Assembly: GCA_038215555.1 (NCBI GenBank)
Contig: JBBQQT010000060.1
Coordinates: 1 to 18,668, forward strand
DNA length: 18,668 bases
Direction of reading: 5' to 3'
DNA from: PFJX01 sp038215555
GTDB lineage: Bacteria > Pseudomonadota > Gammaproteobacteria > Burkholderiales > Thiobacillaceae
Part shown: one piece after another, positions 4,776 through 13,992 of the stretch
Position numbering within the stretch: position 1 is the stretch's first letter
Layout: every line of letters begins with the position of its first letter
Translations under genes and position numbers: made by a program
The notes under the pieces: generated by a model
Seen by the model: the letters and a program-made list of their open reading frames with translations, nothing else
Told to the model about the DNA's origin: nothing
Database searches by the model: none

Positions 4776-7442
4776 TCATTGGCGCGGCGGCAGCGGGCGG
4801 AGTGCATACAACTCTTGCACATGCGTGAACCAGGTATGAGAAATGCCATCCGAAGCCGCGGTCAACTGCCCGGAAATCTCGCTCAGCGTCGCGATCAAAC
4901 CCTGGCGCGCCTGACCATCGACGCGCCAATCCTCGATGTTCGCCTCGGCAGCGTAAATCCGTTCTTCGGCGCTGAACAGCGGCCGTTCCGCGTTGCAGCG
5001 CTGGCCGGCATGCGTCAACTCGGTCAGATGGCGGCGCGCAGTATGGATCTGGTAGATCAATGCACGCGGACTTTCGACATCCCACAGCAGAAGTTCAAGC
5101 ACACCGGCAAGGAACGGCTCGGCGCGGTATCGCCGGCGGAAAGTGATCAGACTGTCCGAACTGGCCAGCACCAGCGACAGGCTCTCGCGTTCGGCTTCGC
5201 CGGTCAGCCGCGATTGCAGTGTCTGCGTCAGCAGAGTCGATTGAGTCAGGCCGCGTTCGATGCGGCGGCCAAGATCGAAATAGCGGAATCCGCTTTCACG
5301 CGGCAAGGTTTCTGACGCCAGACCAGCGAGACCAGCCAGCGCATCGACCAGGCGACCGAGCCAGAGATCGATACGCTCATGGCTCCCGCCGGCTTTACGC
5401 GGACGTTGGCCCCAATCCCGCTCGACCCGATCCAGCAGCCGCCAGATCGCCACCGACCAGTATTCTCGCGTGCCGTAGGCGCAGCCCAGCAAACATCGCA
5501 CGGTATGCGCCAGATTGCCCGGGCGCTCCTGCTGTGTCGTCAGTTCGCGCACGCAGGCGGCCAGGTCGTCGTGCTCCTTGCAACCGCAATCGCCCGGGGC
5601 ATATCCCATCAAGCGCATCAACGCATGCAGCACCGGCTCCAGGCCTGGCGCAGTTTCTTCCTCCCATAAGCCATCCAGCACCGCGCGCAGCAAACGGGTC
5701 ACGGCCTCGGCGCGTTCGAGATAGCGGCCAGTCCAGAACAGATTGTCCGCCGCCCGGCTGGTGAGAATTTCATTCTCACGCCGACTGCTTGCCGTTTGCG
5801 GCGAGGCTTGCATGAATGACGGCATGCTTTGCCGCATTGAATTCGGCATCATGATCTGGGTTGCCATTTGGGTCTCCAGCCCCGGCAGCGTCGCCTGCAG
5901 CGCGTTCAAGTCCACCGGCACATGCCCGGTCAGCGTTTGGGAGAAGGCTTGCGCCATGCTGAGCATGCCCTGCGTCCGTCCAACCTCTTCCACCGGGGTC
6001 ACCCAGGTATCCTTGTTCAGCGCGCCAGTCTGGGCGGAAAGTTTATGTCCGCTGCTGCAACGCGTCAGGCCACCCGGCAGCGTCGCATAGCCTTCGCCGT
6101 GACTGACCAGAAAAGTGCGCAAGCTGGCCCGGTAGGGCAGCAGGCGGCCGTTATGCAAAGCCGGCGTGGTGGAAGGCTGCAACGGTTCCTGGCCAACAAA
6201 CAGATGCGGCCGTGCCAGGATGCGCGCACGCCAGGCGGCCAATTGCTTTCGATCGAGATCGGGGCCGAACACCGTCTCGCTCGTCTGGCCGCGATGGATC
6301 GGTTTCAACACCAGGCGATGCAGATTGGCCAGCACATGTTCGCGCTCGCGTTGCTGACCGCACCACCAGGTCGCCGCACTCGGCAACAACAGCTTTTCGC
6401 CCAGCAAGGCTTTCGCCAGCACCGGCAGGAACGGGATCAACGCCGGGTTTTCCAGCAAGCCGCTGCCAAGCGGATTCGCCATCGCCACATTGCCGCGCCG
6501 CACCGCTTCGACCAGACCGGCAACACCGAGACGCGAGTCCTGGCGCAGTTCAAGTGGATCGCACCACTCTTCATCGACCCGGCGCAGGATCACATCGACC
6601 GGTTTCAAACCCTGCACCGATTTCAGCCAGACGCGGCCGTCGCGCACGGTCAAATCATCGCCTTGCGCCAGGTTGTAGCCGAGGCGGGCGGCGAGATAGG
6701 CATGCTCGAAATAGGTTTCGTTGGCCGGTCCCGGCGTCAGCACGACGACTTCGGAATGCTCGCGCGCGACATTCCCCAAGCCGTTCAGCGCACCGCGCAC
6801 CGCTTCCAGCCAGGGATTCAGTTTGGCGACGCTGGCATCTTCGAGAAACTCGGGAAACGTGCGCGCCATCACGGTGCGATTTTCCAGCGCGTAGCCTGCA
6901 CCAGAGGGTGCTTGCGTGCGGTCGGCCATGACCCAGATACGGCCATCCGGACCGCGCACCAGATCGGCGGCATAAAAGATCAGTTGCCGTTTATCGGCCG
7001 CAAACGCGCCCAACAGCGGCCGCAGATAGCCGGCATGGGCAAAAATCAGATCCGGCGGCAACAAGCCGCGTTTAAGCAGGGTTTGCGGGCCGTAAAAATC
7101 ACGCAGGATGAGATCGAGCAAGCGCGCGCGCTGCGCCAGACCGGCTTCGATCTGCTGCCATTCGGCGACATCGAGCAACATCGGAATCGGGTCGAGTTCC
7201 CAGGTGCGCGAGTAGCCGCGCGGGTCGTTATAGACGTGGTAGGTGACACCGTTTTCGCGCAGCAAGCGCTTGATCCGCTGCCCGCGTGACGACCAGTCAC
7301 GCGCACCGAGTTCGGCCAGGCCGTTGACCAGGTCGCGCCAATGCGGCCGCACGCCGGATTCGGTATCCCACATCTCGTCCCAGACATCGGGCAGGGGCAG
7401 GTAATCGGGCGTGCTGGGCATGATCAGGCTGGGCGTATTCAT
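4776..7442 (-). CDS. Fused circularly permuted ATP-grasp ligase and alpha-E protein (COG2308-COG2307)
   Basis: This 888-residue protein joins two proteins that are often separate. Residues about 40-500 are a circularly permuted ATP-grasp domain (DUF404/DUF407), recognised by YNDPRGYSRTWELDPIP, YALENRTV, DVILRRVDEEWCDPLELR, ANPLGSGLLENPAL and LLPSAATWWCG. Residues about 557-880 are an all-helical alpha-E domain (DUF403), opening LTSRAADNLFWTGRYLERAE. The linker (about 500-555) is rich in Met, Gln and Ser. ATP-grasp enzymes ligate a carboxylate to an amine through an acyl-phosphate; the alpha-E function is unknown. Family comparative genomics places this pair with transglutaminases in predicted peptide/amide synthesis operons. 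The ATG at 7442 follows the toxin stop by only 2 bases and has no good ribosome site, suggesting translational coupling to the toxin gene. Confidence 0.93.
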   Translation of the reverse strand: MNTPSLIMPSTPDYLPLPDVWDEMWDTESGVRPHWRDLVNGLAELGARDWSSRGQRIKRLLRENGVTYHVYNDPRGYSRTWELDPIPMLLDVAEWQQIEAGLAQRARLLDLILRDFYGPQTLLKRGLLPPDLIFAHAGYLRPLLGAFAADKRQLIFYAADLVRGPDGRIWVMADRTQAPSGAGYALENRTVMARTFPEFLEDASVAKLNPWLEAVRGALNGLGNVAREHSEVVVLTPGPANETYFEHAYLAARLGYNLAQGDDLTVRDGRVWLKSVQGLKPVDVILRRVDEEWCDPLELRQDSRLGVAGLVEAVRRGNVAMANPLGSGLLENPALIPFLPVLAKALLGEKLLLPSAATWWCGQQREREHVLANLHRLVLKPIHRGQTSETVFGPDLDRKQLAAWRARILARPHLFVGQEPLQPSTTPALHNGRLLPYRASLRTFLVSHGEGYATLPGGLTRCSSGHKLSAQTGALNKDTWVTPVEEVGRTQGMLSMAQAFSQTLTGHVPVDLNALQATLPGLETQMATQIMMPNSMRQSMPSFMQASPQTASSRRENEILTSRAADNLFWTGRYLERAEAVTRLLRAVLDGLWEEETAPGLEPVLHALMRLMGYAPGDCGCKEHDDLAACVRELTTQQERPGNLAHTVRCLLGCAYGTREYWSVAIWRLLDRVERDWGQRPRKAGGSHERIDLWLGRLVDALAGLAGLASETLPRESGFRYFDLGRRIERGLTQSTLLTQTLQSRLTGEAERESLSLVLASSDSLITFRRRYRAEPFLAGVLELLLWDVESPRALIYQIHTARRHLTELTHAGQRCNAERPLFSAEERIYAAEANIEDWRVDGQARQGLIATLSEISGQLTAASDGISHTWFTHVQELYALRPLPPRQ

Positions 7443-7444
7443 GA

Positions 7445-7723
7445 CTATCGATATACCGCATCGTGGTCGCCCACATTGATCGGGATGATTTCCTGTTCGG
7501 TTATCAGCATTTCCAGGGTGATGCGGTAAGCCAGGTTGATCGAAACGGAATGCAGGCCGGCCAACCTTCCGCTTAACGCATGCAGACGCAATGAAGGATG
7601 GTGCGGATTGGCCTCCAATAGTTGCAAGGTTTTCAAGTACAGGCTCGACAGTTCGGGGTGGCGCTTGATGAAGCGTTTGGCACGTTTTTCGTAGTCCTCT
7701 GTGAAAACCAGGGTGTAAGCCAT
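7445..7723 (-). CDS. RelE/ParE-family toxin
   Basis: This 92-residue basic protein has the RelE/YafQ-type layout: MAYTLVFTEDYEKRAKRF, a central SGRLAGLHSVSINLAYRI strand pair, and a C-terminal INVGDHDAVY ending with the conserved His87-Asp pair. RelE-type toxins are mRNA interferases, usually acting on the ribosome; ParE-type members poison gyrase instead, and the sequence does not settle which applies here. Its gene starts 9 bases after the antitoxin stop and ends 2 bases before the ATP-grasp/alpha-E start. It should be co-transcribed with the antitoxin from the promoter at 8038-8043. It appears intact. Confidence 0.85.
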   Translation of the reverse strand: MAYTLVFTEDYEKRAKRFIKRHPELSSLYLKTLQLLEANPHHPSLRLHALSGRLAGLHSVSINLAYRITLEMLITEQEIIPINVGDHDAVYR

Positions 7724-7732
7724 GCCACTGAC

Positions 7733-8008
7733 TTATTCGACTGCTTCGGCCGCAATTTCAGACTGGATTCTGGCCAGATGCGCCTCTGGCGTCTCTTTGC
7801 GAAAACGCCCTGCCGCCAGATCAACCCGCGACTGCGCCAACGCGGCTTCCAGTTCGCACTCGCGCAGATAGTGATATTGGGCAAGTTCCATCACCACATA
7901 ACGCTCGACCCCGCGCACAGACACTACGGCTTCAGTGTCATGCGCCAGTGCGGCTTCGATGGCGGCGATGCCTCGTGTTTTTAGATCATTGGCAGTCAGT
8001 TGGGGCAT
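7733..8008 (-). CDS. Phd/YefM-family antitoxin
   Basis: The ATG at 8008 was chosen because GGAG at 8015-8018 lies 6 bases before it; it yields 91 residues starting MPQLTANDLKTRGIAAIE. The N-terminal part has the Phd/YefM pattern, with the VVSVRGVERYVVMELAQY segment (about 28-45) of the dimeric DNA-binding domain. The C-terminal half is helical and charged and would wrap the toxin. A longer frame to 8026 would begin with TTG inside the predicted leader. Expected role: neutralise the downstream RelE/ParE-type toxin and repress the shared promoter through the palindrome at 8028-8059. The pair is inserted within the amidoligase gene set. Confidence 0.85.
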   Translation of the reverse strand: MPQLTANDLKTRGIAAIEAALAHDTEAVVSVRGVERYVVMELAQYHYLRECELEAALAQSRVDLAAGRFRKETPEAHLARIQSEIAAEAVE

Positions 8009-8027
8009 AGCGCGCTCCATCAACAAA

Positions 8028-8059
8028 GATGAATCGTATTATATAAAAAGCGATTCATC
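8028..8059. promoter_or_regulatory. Palindromic operator of the Phd/RelE-type pair
   Basis: GATGAATCG (8028-8036) and CGATTCATC (8051-8059) form a perfect 9-bp inverted repeat with a 14-base AT-rich spacer. The arms flank the -10 box of the antitoxin promoter and end about 20 bases before the antitoxin ATG. This is the standard architecture for autorepression by an antitoxin or toxin-antitoxin complex. The regulator is inferred from position. Confidence 0.7.
8038..8043 (-). promoter_or_regulatory. -10 box (TATAAT) of the toxin-antitoxin promoter
   Basis: The minus strand reads a perfect TATAAT here, between the two operator arms. Initiation near 8031 would leave a leader of about 23 bases carrying GGAG before the ATG at 8008. 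No good -35 box is present at 16-18 bases (the nearest, TTGTAT at 8069-8064, is 20 bases away), so strength is uncertain. The promoter may also serve the ATP-grasp/alpha-E, transglutaminase and amidotransferase genes, since no terminator is visible between them. Confidence 0.6.
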
Positions 8060-8085
8060 GTACATACAAAAGCACTGTTATCCGA

Positions 8086-11000
8086 CTATTCCGGCATCCG
8101 CCTTAAATCCAGCGTGTACGGATACTCGTGCGTCCGCTCTTCCGGCGGCGGTGCCATTGGGCGCAGGCCGCTGCCGGTCGGGATGAATTCCGCCAGCCGT
8201 GCCAGGTCGGGCGGCACCGGTACCGGGCCGGGTGTGTGGTTCCAGTCCTGGTAGCGGTTGACGCGGCGCGATTCGGCTTCGCTGGCGTTGATCGGGAACA
8301 CGTCGTAGCTGCGGCCGCCGGGATGGCTGACGTGATAGGCACAGCCGCCGATGGCCTTGCCGGTCCAGGTGTCGATCAGGTCGAGGATCAGCGGCGAGTG
8401 GATGCCGATGGTCGGGTGAAGCGCGGAGGGCGGCTGCCAGGCGCGGTAGCGGATGCCGGCGACGTATTCGCCGTGGCGGCCGGTCGATTTCAGCGGCACA
8501 CGGCGGCCGTTGCAGGCCAGCACATAGCGGCTGTCGGTGAGGCCGTTGACCAGCACCTGCACGCGTTCCACCGACGAGTCGACGAAGCGCGCGGTGCCGA
8601 CGTTGCTCAACTCCTCGCCCAGCACATGCCAGGGTTCGATCGCGGTGCGCATTTCGATTTCGATGTCGTCGATCTGCACCGTACCGATGCGCGGGAAGCG
8701 GAATTCGATGTACGGATCCAGCCACTCGGCCTGGAACGGATAGCCGGAGTCCTGGATGTCGCGCACCACGTCGAGCAGATCGGCGCGGATGTAATGCGGC
8801 AGCATGAAGCGGTCGTGCAGCTCGGTGCCCCAGCGCACCAGCTTGTGCCGGTAAGGTTTGTCCCAGAAACGCGCCACCAGGATGCGCAGCAGCAGGATTT
8901 GCGCCGCGCTCATCTGCCAGTGCGGCGGCATCTCGAAGCCACGGAATTCGACCAGCCCCAAGCGCCCGGTCGGGCTGTCCGGCGAATACAGCTTGTCGAT
9001 GGAGAACTCGGAACGGTGCGTGTTGCCGGTGAGATCGACCAGCAGGTTGCGCAACAGACGGTCGACCAGCCAGAGCTGGCTGGTTTCGTCACCGGACGTC
9101 AGTTTCGGCATCTGCTGGAAGGCGATTTCCAGCTCGTACAGCTTCTCGTCGCGGCCTTCATCGACGCGCGGCGCCTGGCTGGTGGGGCCGATGAACATGC
9201 CGGAGAACAGGTAGGACAAGCCGGGGTGATGCTGCCAGTAGCTGACCAGACTCATCACCAGATCCGGCCGGCGCAGCATCGGGCTGTCGGCCGGTGTCGC
9301 GCCGCCGAGCGTGACGTGGTTGCCGCCGCCGGTGCCGGTGTGGCGGCCGTCGAGCATGAATTTTTCCGTGGTCAGCCGCGCCAGCCGCGCTTCTTCGTAC
9401 AGCACGCGGATGTTGCCAACCATGTCGTCCCAGTTGCTCGCCGGGTGGATGTTGACTTCGATGACGCCCGGATCGGGGGTGACCATCAGTCGTTGCAAAC
9501 GCCAGTCGCGCGGCGGCTCGTAGCCTTCGAGGATGATCGGCGTCTTCATTTCCGTCGCCACCGTTTCAATCGCGCCGGCCAGTTCCAAATAGTGTTCCAG
9601 CGCCGACAGCGGCGGCATGAAGATGCGCAGCACGCCGCCGCGCGCCTCGACACACAGTGCGGTGTGGATGACCTTGACCTGAACCGGCGCATCGGCCAAT
9701 CCCTGCGCCTGAATCTCCGGATGTGCATTCACCGCCGGCTTGAACTCGGCATAGCGCTGGGCGACTTCGCCATAGTCGTCGGCCAGCTTTTCGCGTGGCG
9801 CGAACATGTCGAGCGGGATCGGGGTTTCGCGTTCGGCGGCGGCCACCCAGGGCAGGCTGTCCAGCGGCAGACGCAAACCCATCGGCGAGTCGCCGGGCAG
9901 CAGGTAAAGACGGCCGCGACGGAAGGTCCAGACGCTGCTCTTCCACAAGCCGGCAACGCCATCCCAGGCAATCGGCAACACATAGCCGACCGGCTCATCC
10001 AGCCCGCGCGCCAGCTTGGCGGCCAGCGTGCGCCGTTCCAGCGGGTCTTTCAGGTTGACCTTGGCCGGATCGAGGTTGTCCGGGATTTCCGCTTCCTTCA
10101 GCAGGTAGTGCAGCGCATCTTCATAGCCGGCCTGCGCGAAAGTCGGCGCCAAGCCCAGTTTGGCCGTCAGTTTTGCGCTGAATTCCGCCGCCATCGCGGT
10201 AGTGTGCCCATACGGCTTGCCTTCATCGGCCAGCAGCTTGGGGTTCTTCCACAACGCCACGCCGTCGGTGCGCCAGAAGATGCCCAGCGCCCAACGCGGC
10301 AGCGGCTCTCCGGGATACCACTTGCCTTGGCCGGAGAACTTCAGACCATTCGGCGCGAAGTGTTGAGTCAAGCGGTTCCACAAATCCTGCGCCCGTTCCA
10401 ACTTGTGTTGGCCCAATGCTGCGGTGTTCCATTGCGCTGATTCCATGTCGTCGATGGAGACGAAAGTCGGCTCGCCGCCCATGGTCAGGCGCACGTCGTA
10501 TTCGTCCAGCTTGGCATCCACCGCGCGGCCGAGCGCATCGATCGCAGCCCATTGATCGTCGCGATACGGCTTGGTCACGCGCGGGTCTTCGTGGATGCGT
10601 ACGACGCTGTTGTCGAAGCTGAAACTGACTTCGCACTCGTCCATCGCGCCAGTCACCGGCGCGGCACTGACCGGGTCCGGCGTGCAGGCCAGCGGAATAT
10701 GGTTCTCGCCAGCGAACAGGCCGGAAGTCGGGTCGAGGCCAATCCAGCCGGCGCCCGGCACATACACCTCGGCCCAGGCATGCAGGTCAGTGAAATCCGC
10801 TTCCGGACCGGACGGACCATCGAGCGACTTCAGATCGGCGGTGAGTTGCACCAGATAGCCGGACACGAAGCGCGCGGCAAAGCCCAGGTGACGCAGAATC
10901 TGCACCAGCAGCCAGGCGCTGTCGCGGCAAGAACCGCAAGCCAGCTTCAGTGTTTCCTCGCAAGTTTGAATGCCCGGTTCCATGCGAATGTTGTACTTCA

Positions 11001-11466
11001 GCGCCTTCCAGACCATCTGGTTGAGTTCGACCAGAAAATCCTGTGTACGGCGCTTGGTCAGGTCGACGTCTTTCAGCCAGGCCATCAGCAGCGGGCCGGA
11101 TTCGCTCAATTCGCAATATGGCACCAGTTCCTTGGCCAGTTGTTCGTCGTACTCGAACGGATACTCGGTGGCGTATTCCTCCAGAAAGAAGTCGAATGGA
11201 TTGATCACGGTCATGTCCGCGATCACCTCCACTTCGATAGCGAAATGCGTGGTCTTCTCCGGGAACACCAGACGCGCCAGATAGTTGCCGAACGGGTCTT
11301 GCTGCCAGTTGATGAAGTGCTTCTCCGGCAGGATGCGCAGCGAATAACCCAGGATCGGCGTGCGGCTGTGCGCGGCGGGGCGCAGGCGCAGGATGTGCGG
11401 CGCCATATTCACGGGCCGGTCGTATTGGTAGTGGGTCTTGTGGCGGATGGCGACGCGGATGCTCAT
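8086..11466 (-). CDS. Transglutaminase-DUF2126 putative amidoligase
   Basis: The start is the ATG at 11466, giving 1126 residues beginning MSIRVAIRHKTHYQYDRPV; an upstream in-frame extension to 11670 would run through a terminator hairpin. Residues 1-285 are a bacterial transglutaminase-like module with Cys180 in ACGSCRDSAW, His229 in DLHAWAEVY and Asp245 in GLDPTSG, a full triad. From about 320 to the end is DUF2126 (COG4196), recognised by VRLTMGGEPTFVSIDDM, EVNIHPASNWDDMVGN and FRGFEMPPHWQMSAAQ. DUF2126 is regarded as a putative amidoligase domain; its reaction is not established. The gene heads the amidoligase set. A GAGG-type ribosome site lies about 9 bases upstream. The TAG stop at 8086 is about 20 bases from the toxin-antitoxin promoter, so the set is physically split there. 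Confidence 0.92.
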   Translation of the reverse strand: MSIRVAIRHKTHYQYDRPVNMAPHILRLRPAAHSRTPILGYSLRILPEKHFINWQQDPFGNYLARLVFPEKTTHFAIEVEVIADMTVINPFDFFLEEYATEYPFEYDEQLAKELVPYCELSESGPLLMAWLKDVDLTKRRTQDFLVELNQMVWKALKYNIRMEPGIQTCEETLKLACGSCRDSAWLLVQILRHLGFAARFVSGYLVQLTADLKSLDGPSGPEADFTDLHAWAEVYVPGAGWIGLDPTSGLFAGENHIPLACTPDPVSAAPVTGAMDECEVSFSFDNSVVRIHEDPRVTKPYRDDQWAAIDALGRAVDAKLDEYDVRLTMGGEPTFVSIDDMESAQWNTAALGQHKLERAQDLWNRLTQHFAPNGLKFSGQGKWYPGEPLPRWALGIFWRTDGVALWKNPKLLADEGKPYGHTTAMAAEFSAKLTAKLGLAPTFAQAGYEDALHYLLKEAEIPDNLDPAKVNLKDPLERRTLAAKLARGLDEPVGYVLPIAWDGVAGLWKSSVWTFRRGRLYLLPGDSPMGLRLPLDSLPWVAAAERETPIPLDMFAPREKLADDYGEVAQRYAEFKPAVNAHPEIQAQGLADAPVQVKVIHTALCVEARGGVLRIFMPPLSALEHYLELAGAIETVATEMKTPIILEGYEPPRDWRLQRLMVTPDPGVIEVNIHPASNWDDMVGNIRVLYEEARLARLTTEKFMLDGRHTGTGGGNHVTLGGATPADSPMLRRPDLVMSLVSYWQHHPGLSYLFSGMFIGPTSQAPRVDEGRDEKLYELEIAFQQMPKLTSGDETSQLWLVDRLLRNLLVDLTGNTHRSEFSIDKLYSPDSPTGRLGLVEFRGFEMPPHWQMSAAQILLLRILVARFWDKPYRHKLVRWGTELHDRFMLPHYIRADLLDVVRDIQDSGYPFQAEWLDPYIEFRFPRIGTVQIDDIEIEMRTAIEPWHVLGEELSNVGTARFVDSSVERVQVLVNGLTDSRYVLACNGRRVPLKSTGRHGEYVAGIRYRAWQPPSALHPTIGIHSPLILDLIDTWTGKAIGGCAYHVSHPGGRSYDVFPINASEAESRRVNRYQDWNHTPGPVPVPPDLARLAEFIPTGSGLRPMAPPPEERTHEYPYTLDLRRMPE

Positions 11467-11851
11467 GGCAAGGGGTTCCTCTAGGTGACAAACTTGTTCA
11501 GCAAGAATCACGCCGGCTGGGTGAAATGCATCTGGCCGAAAAAAAACGCCACGCGAGGGGATGCGTGGCGATGGGAGGGAGGAGACCAGCCAGTTCTTGT
11601 TGTGGAGCAGATTAACAAGCACTGGCAGAGACTTAGCAAACTTGATGCCAGAGCAATGAAAAACACGCAACGGGCTCAGAGCACGCGTAAACAGGGCTGC
11701 GCGCGGAGTGGCATATGAACTGGATTGGCTGGAGCGGCAGAAACTCGCACCATGTCAGTGCGCCTTGGCATCAGACTGGAGCATGGCAAATCTGAGGCGG
11801 GTGCCATTTAGCGCGCCGCCAGGACAGCGGCGGTATAGCGCCCCGCATGGA
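11467..11851. other. Gene-free stretch upstream of the DUF2126 gene
   Basis: No convincing protein is encoded on either strand. The stretch contains the terminator at 11539-11570 and 72 bases of leader before the DUF2126 start. The part from 11571 to 11851 is where a toxin gene would be expected after the broken antitoxin, but no RelE-, ParE- or PIN-like reading frame can be seen. No promoter for the DUF2126 gene could be assigned with confidence. Confidence 0.5.
11539..11570 (-). terminator. Rho-independent terminator just upstream of the DUF2126 gene
   Basis: On the minus strand a perfect 8-bp stem CGCCACGC / GCGTGGCG with an 8-base loop is followed directly by eight T. This is a textbook intrinsic terminator for leftward transcription. 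It ends 72 bases before the DUF2126 ATG, so it either closes the upstream transcription unit (the broken antitoxin gene) or acts as an attenuator in the leader of the amidoligase operon. Confidence 0.85.
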
Positions 11852-12082
11852 TCAGTCGGCGTAGCGGGCGAAAAAGGCTTCCATTTACGTATTCGGCACA
11901 AATTCACCCCGGTCCGCCTGGGCCAGCCCTTCACGCAAGCGAGCCATGGCCCAGCGTTCATGCGACAGGTAGGCGGCCAACGCTTCATTGAGCATGTCGG
12001 TTTCAGCCCGGTGGGATTCTTCCGCCAGAGCGTGCAGACCGGCGCGGATGTCAGGACGAATAGTCAGGGTATCGGCTTGCAT
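11852..12082 (-). pseudogene. Ribbon-helix-helix (CopG-like) antitoxin broken by a nonsense codon
   Basis: From the ATG at 12082, with GGGGAG placed 6 bases upstream, the frame reads MQADTLTIRPDIRAGLHALA and on through YLSHERWAMARLREGLAQAD, a CopG/ParD-like antitoxin with an N-terminal beta strand and two helices. It stops at TAA (11887-11885) after GEFVPNT, 65 residues. Beyond that TAA the same frame continues MEAFFARYAD and then TGA (11854-11852), which is the usual C-terminal end of this antitoxin type. A single-base change such as GAA to TAA would therefore explain the early stop. The last ten residues, part of the toxin-binding tail, are lost. No toxin gene follows. DNA binding might survive, since the N-terminal domain is complete. 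Confidence 0.75.
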
Positions 12083-12114
12083 GTAACGCTCCCCAAAATT
12101 GATGAAGCGATGTT

Positions 12115-12131
12115 ACCGCCACTATGGCGGT
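12115..12131. promoter_or_regulatory. Palindrome upstream of the broken antitoxin gene
   Basis: ACCGCCA (12115-12121) and TGGCGGT (12125-12131) form a perfect 7-bp inverted repeat with a 3-base spacer, 32 bases before the antitoxin ATG. It is well placed to be the autoregulatory operator of the ribbon-helix-helix protein. A weak promoter (TTATGG, 18 bases, TAACAT on the minus strand) would overlap it. Function is inferred from position only. Confidence 0.5.
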
Positions 12132-12201
12132 GCCCATAACCCTTCTGTTCCCGAGCTTGTCATCACAACTCCTGAAACAAGCCGGCACGGATGCCCGCGT
12201 A

Positions 12202-12241
12202 ACAAAAGCAAAACCCCGCCGTAGCGGGGTTTTGCTTTTGT
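12202..12241 (-). terminator. groESL terminator
   Basis: A perfect 18-bp stem with the 4-base loop CGTA (12220-12223) lies 46 bases past the groL stop. The GC core CCCCGC/GCGGGG is flanked by runs of A on one side and T on the other, so it can end transcription in both directions and would also shield groESL from the genes to its left. Confidence 0.9.
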
Positions 12242-12287
12242 GTTGAAAACCGGGCCGAAGCCCAGTTTGTAGCCGGTAAAGCCGGAC

Positions 12288-13940
<1,653 letters not shown>

Positions 13941-13992
13941 TCTTAATTTCTCCAGATTGCTGTTTAAGGGAGGGAGGCTGGGTTAAAAAACC

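Noticed and set aside
8128..10440. Very long open frame (770 codons) on the plus strand opposite the DUF2126 gene
   Set aside because: It is a GC-rich antisense shadow, with His/Arg/Gln-rich low-complexity sequence and no family motif, while the minus strand encodes clear domains.
11467..11670. Upstream 68-codon extension of the DUF2126 protein
   Set aside because: It has no family similarity, begins at a non-ATG codon, and would translate through the terminator hairpin and T-run.
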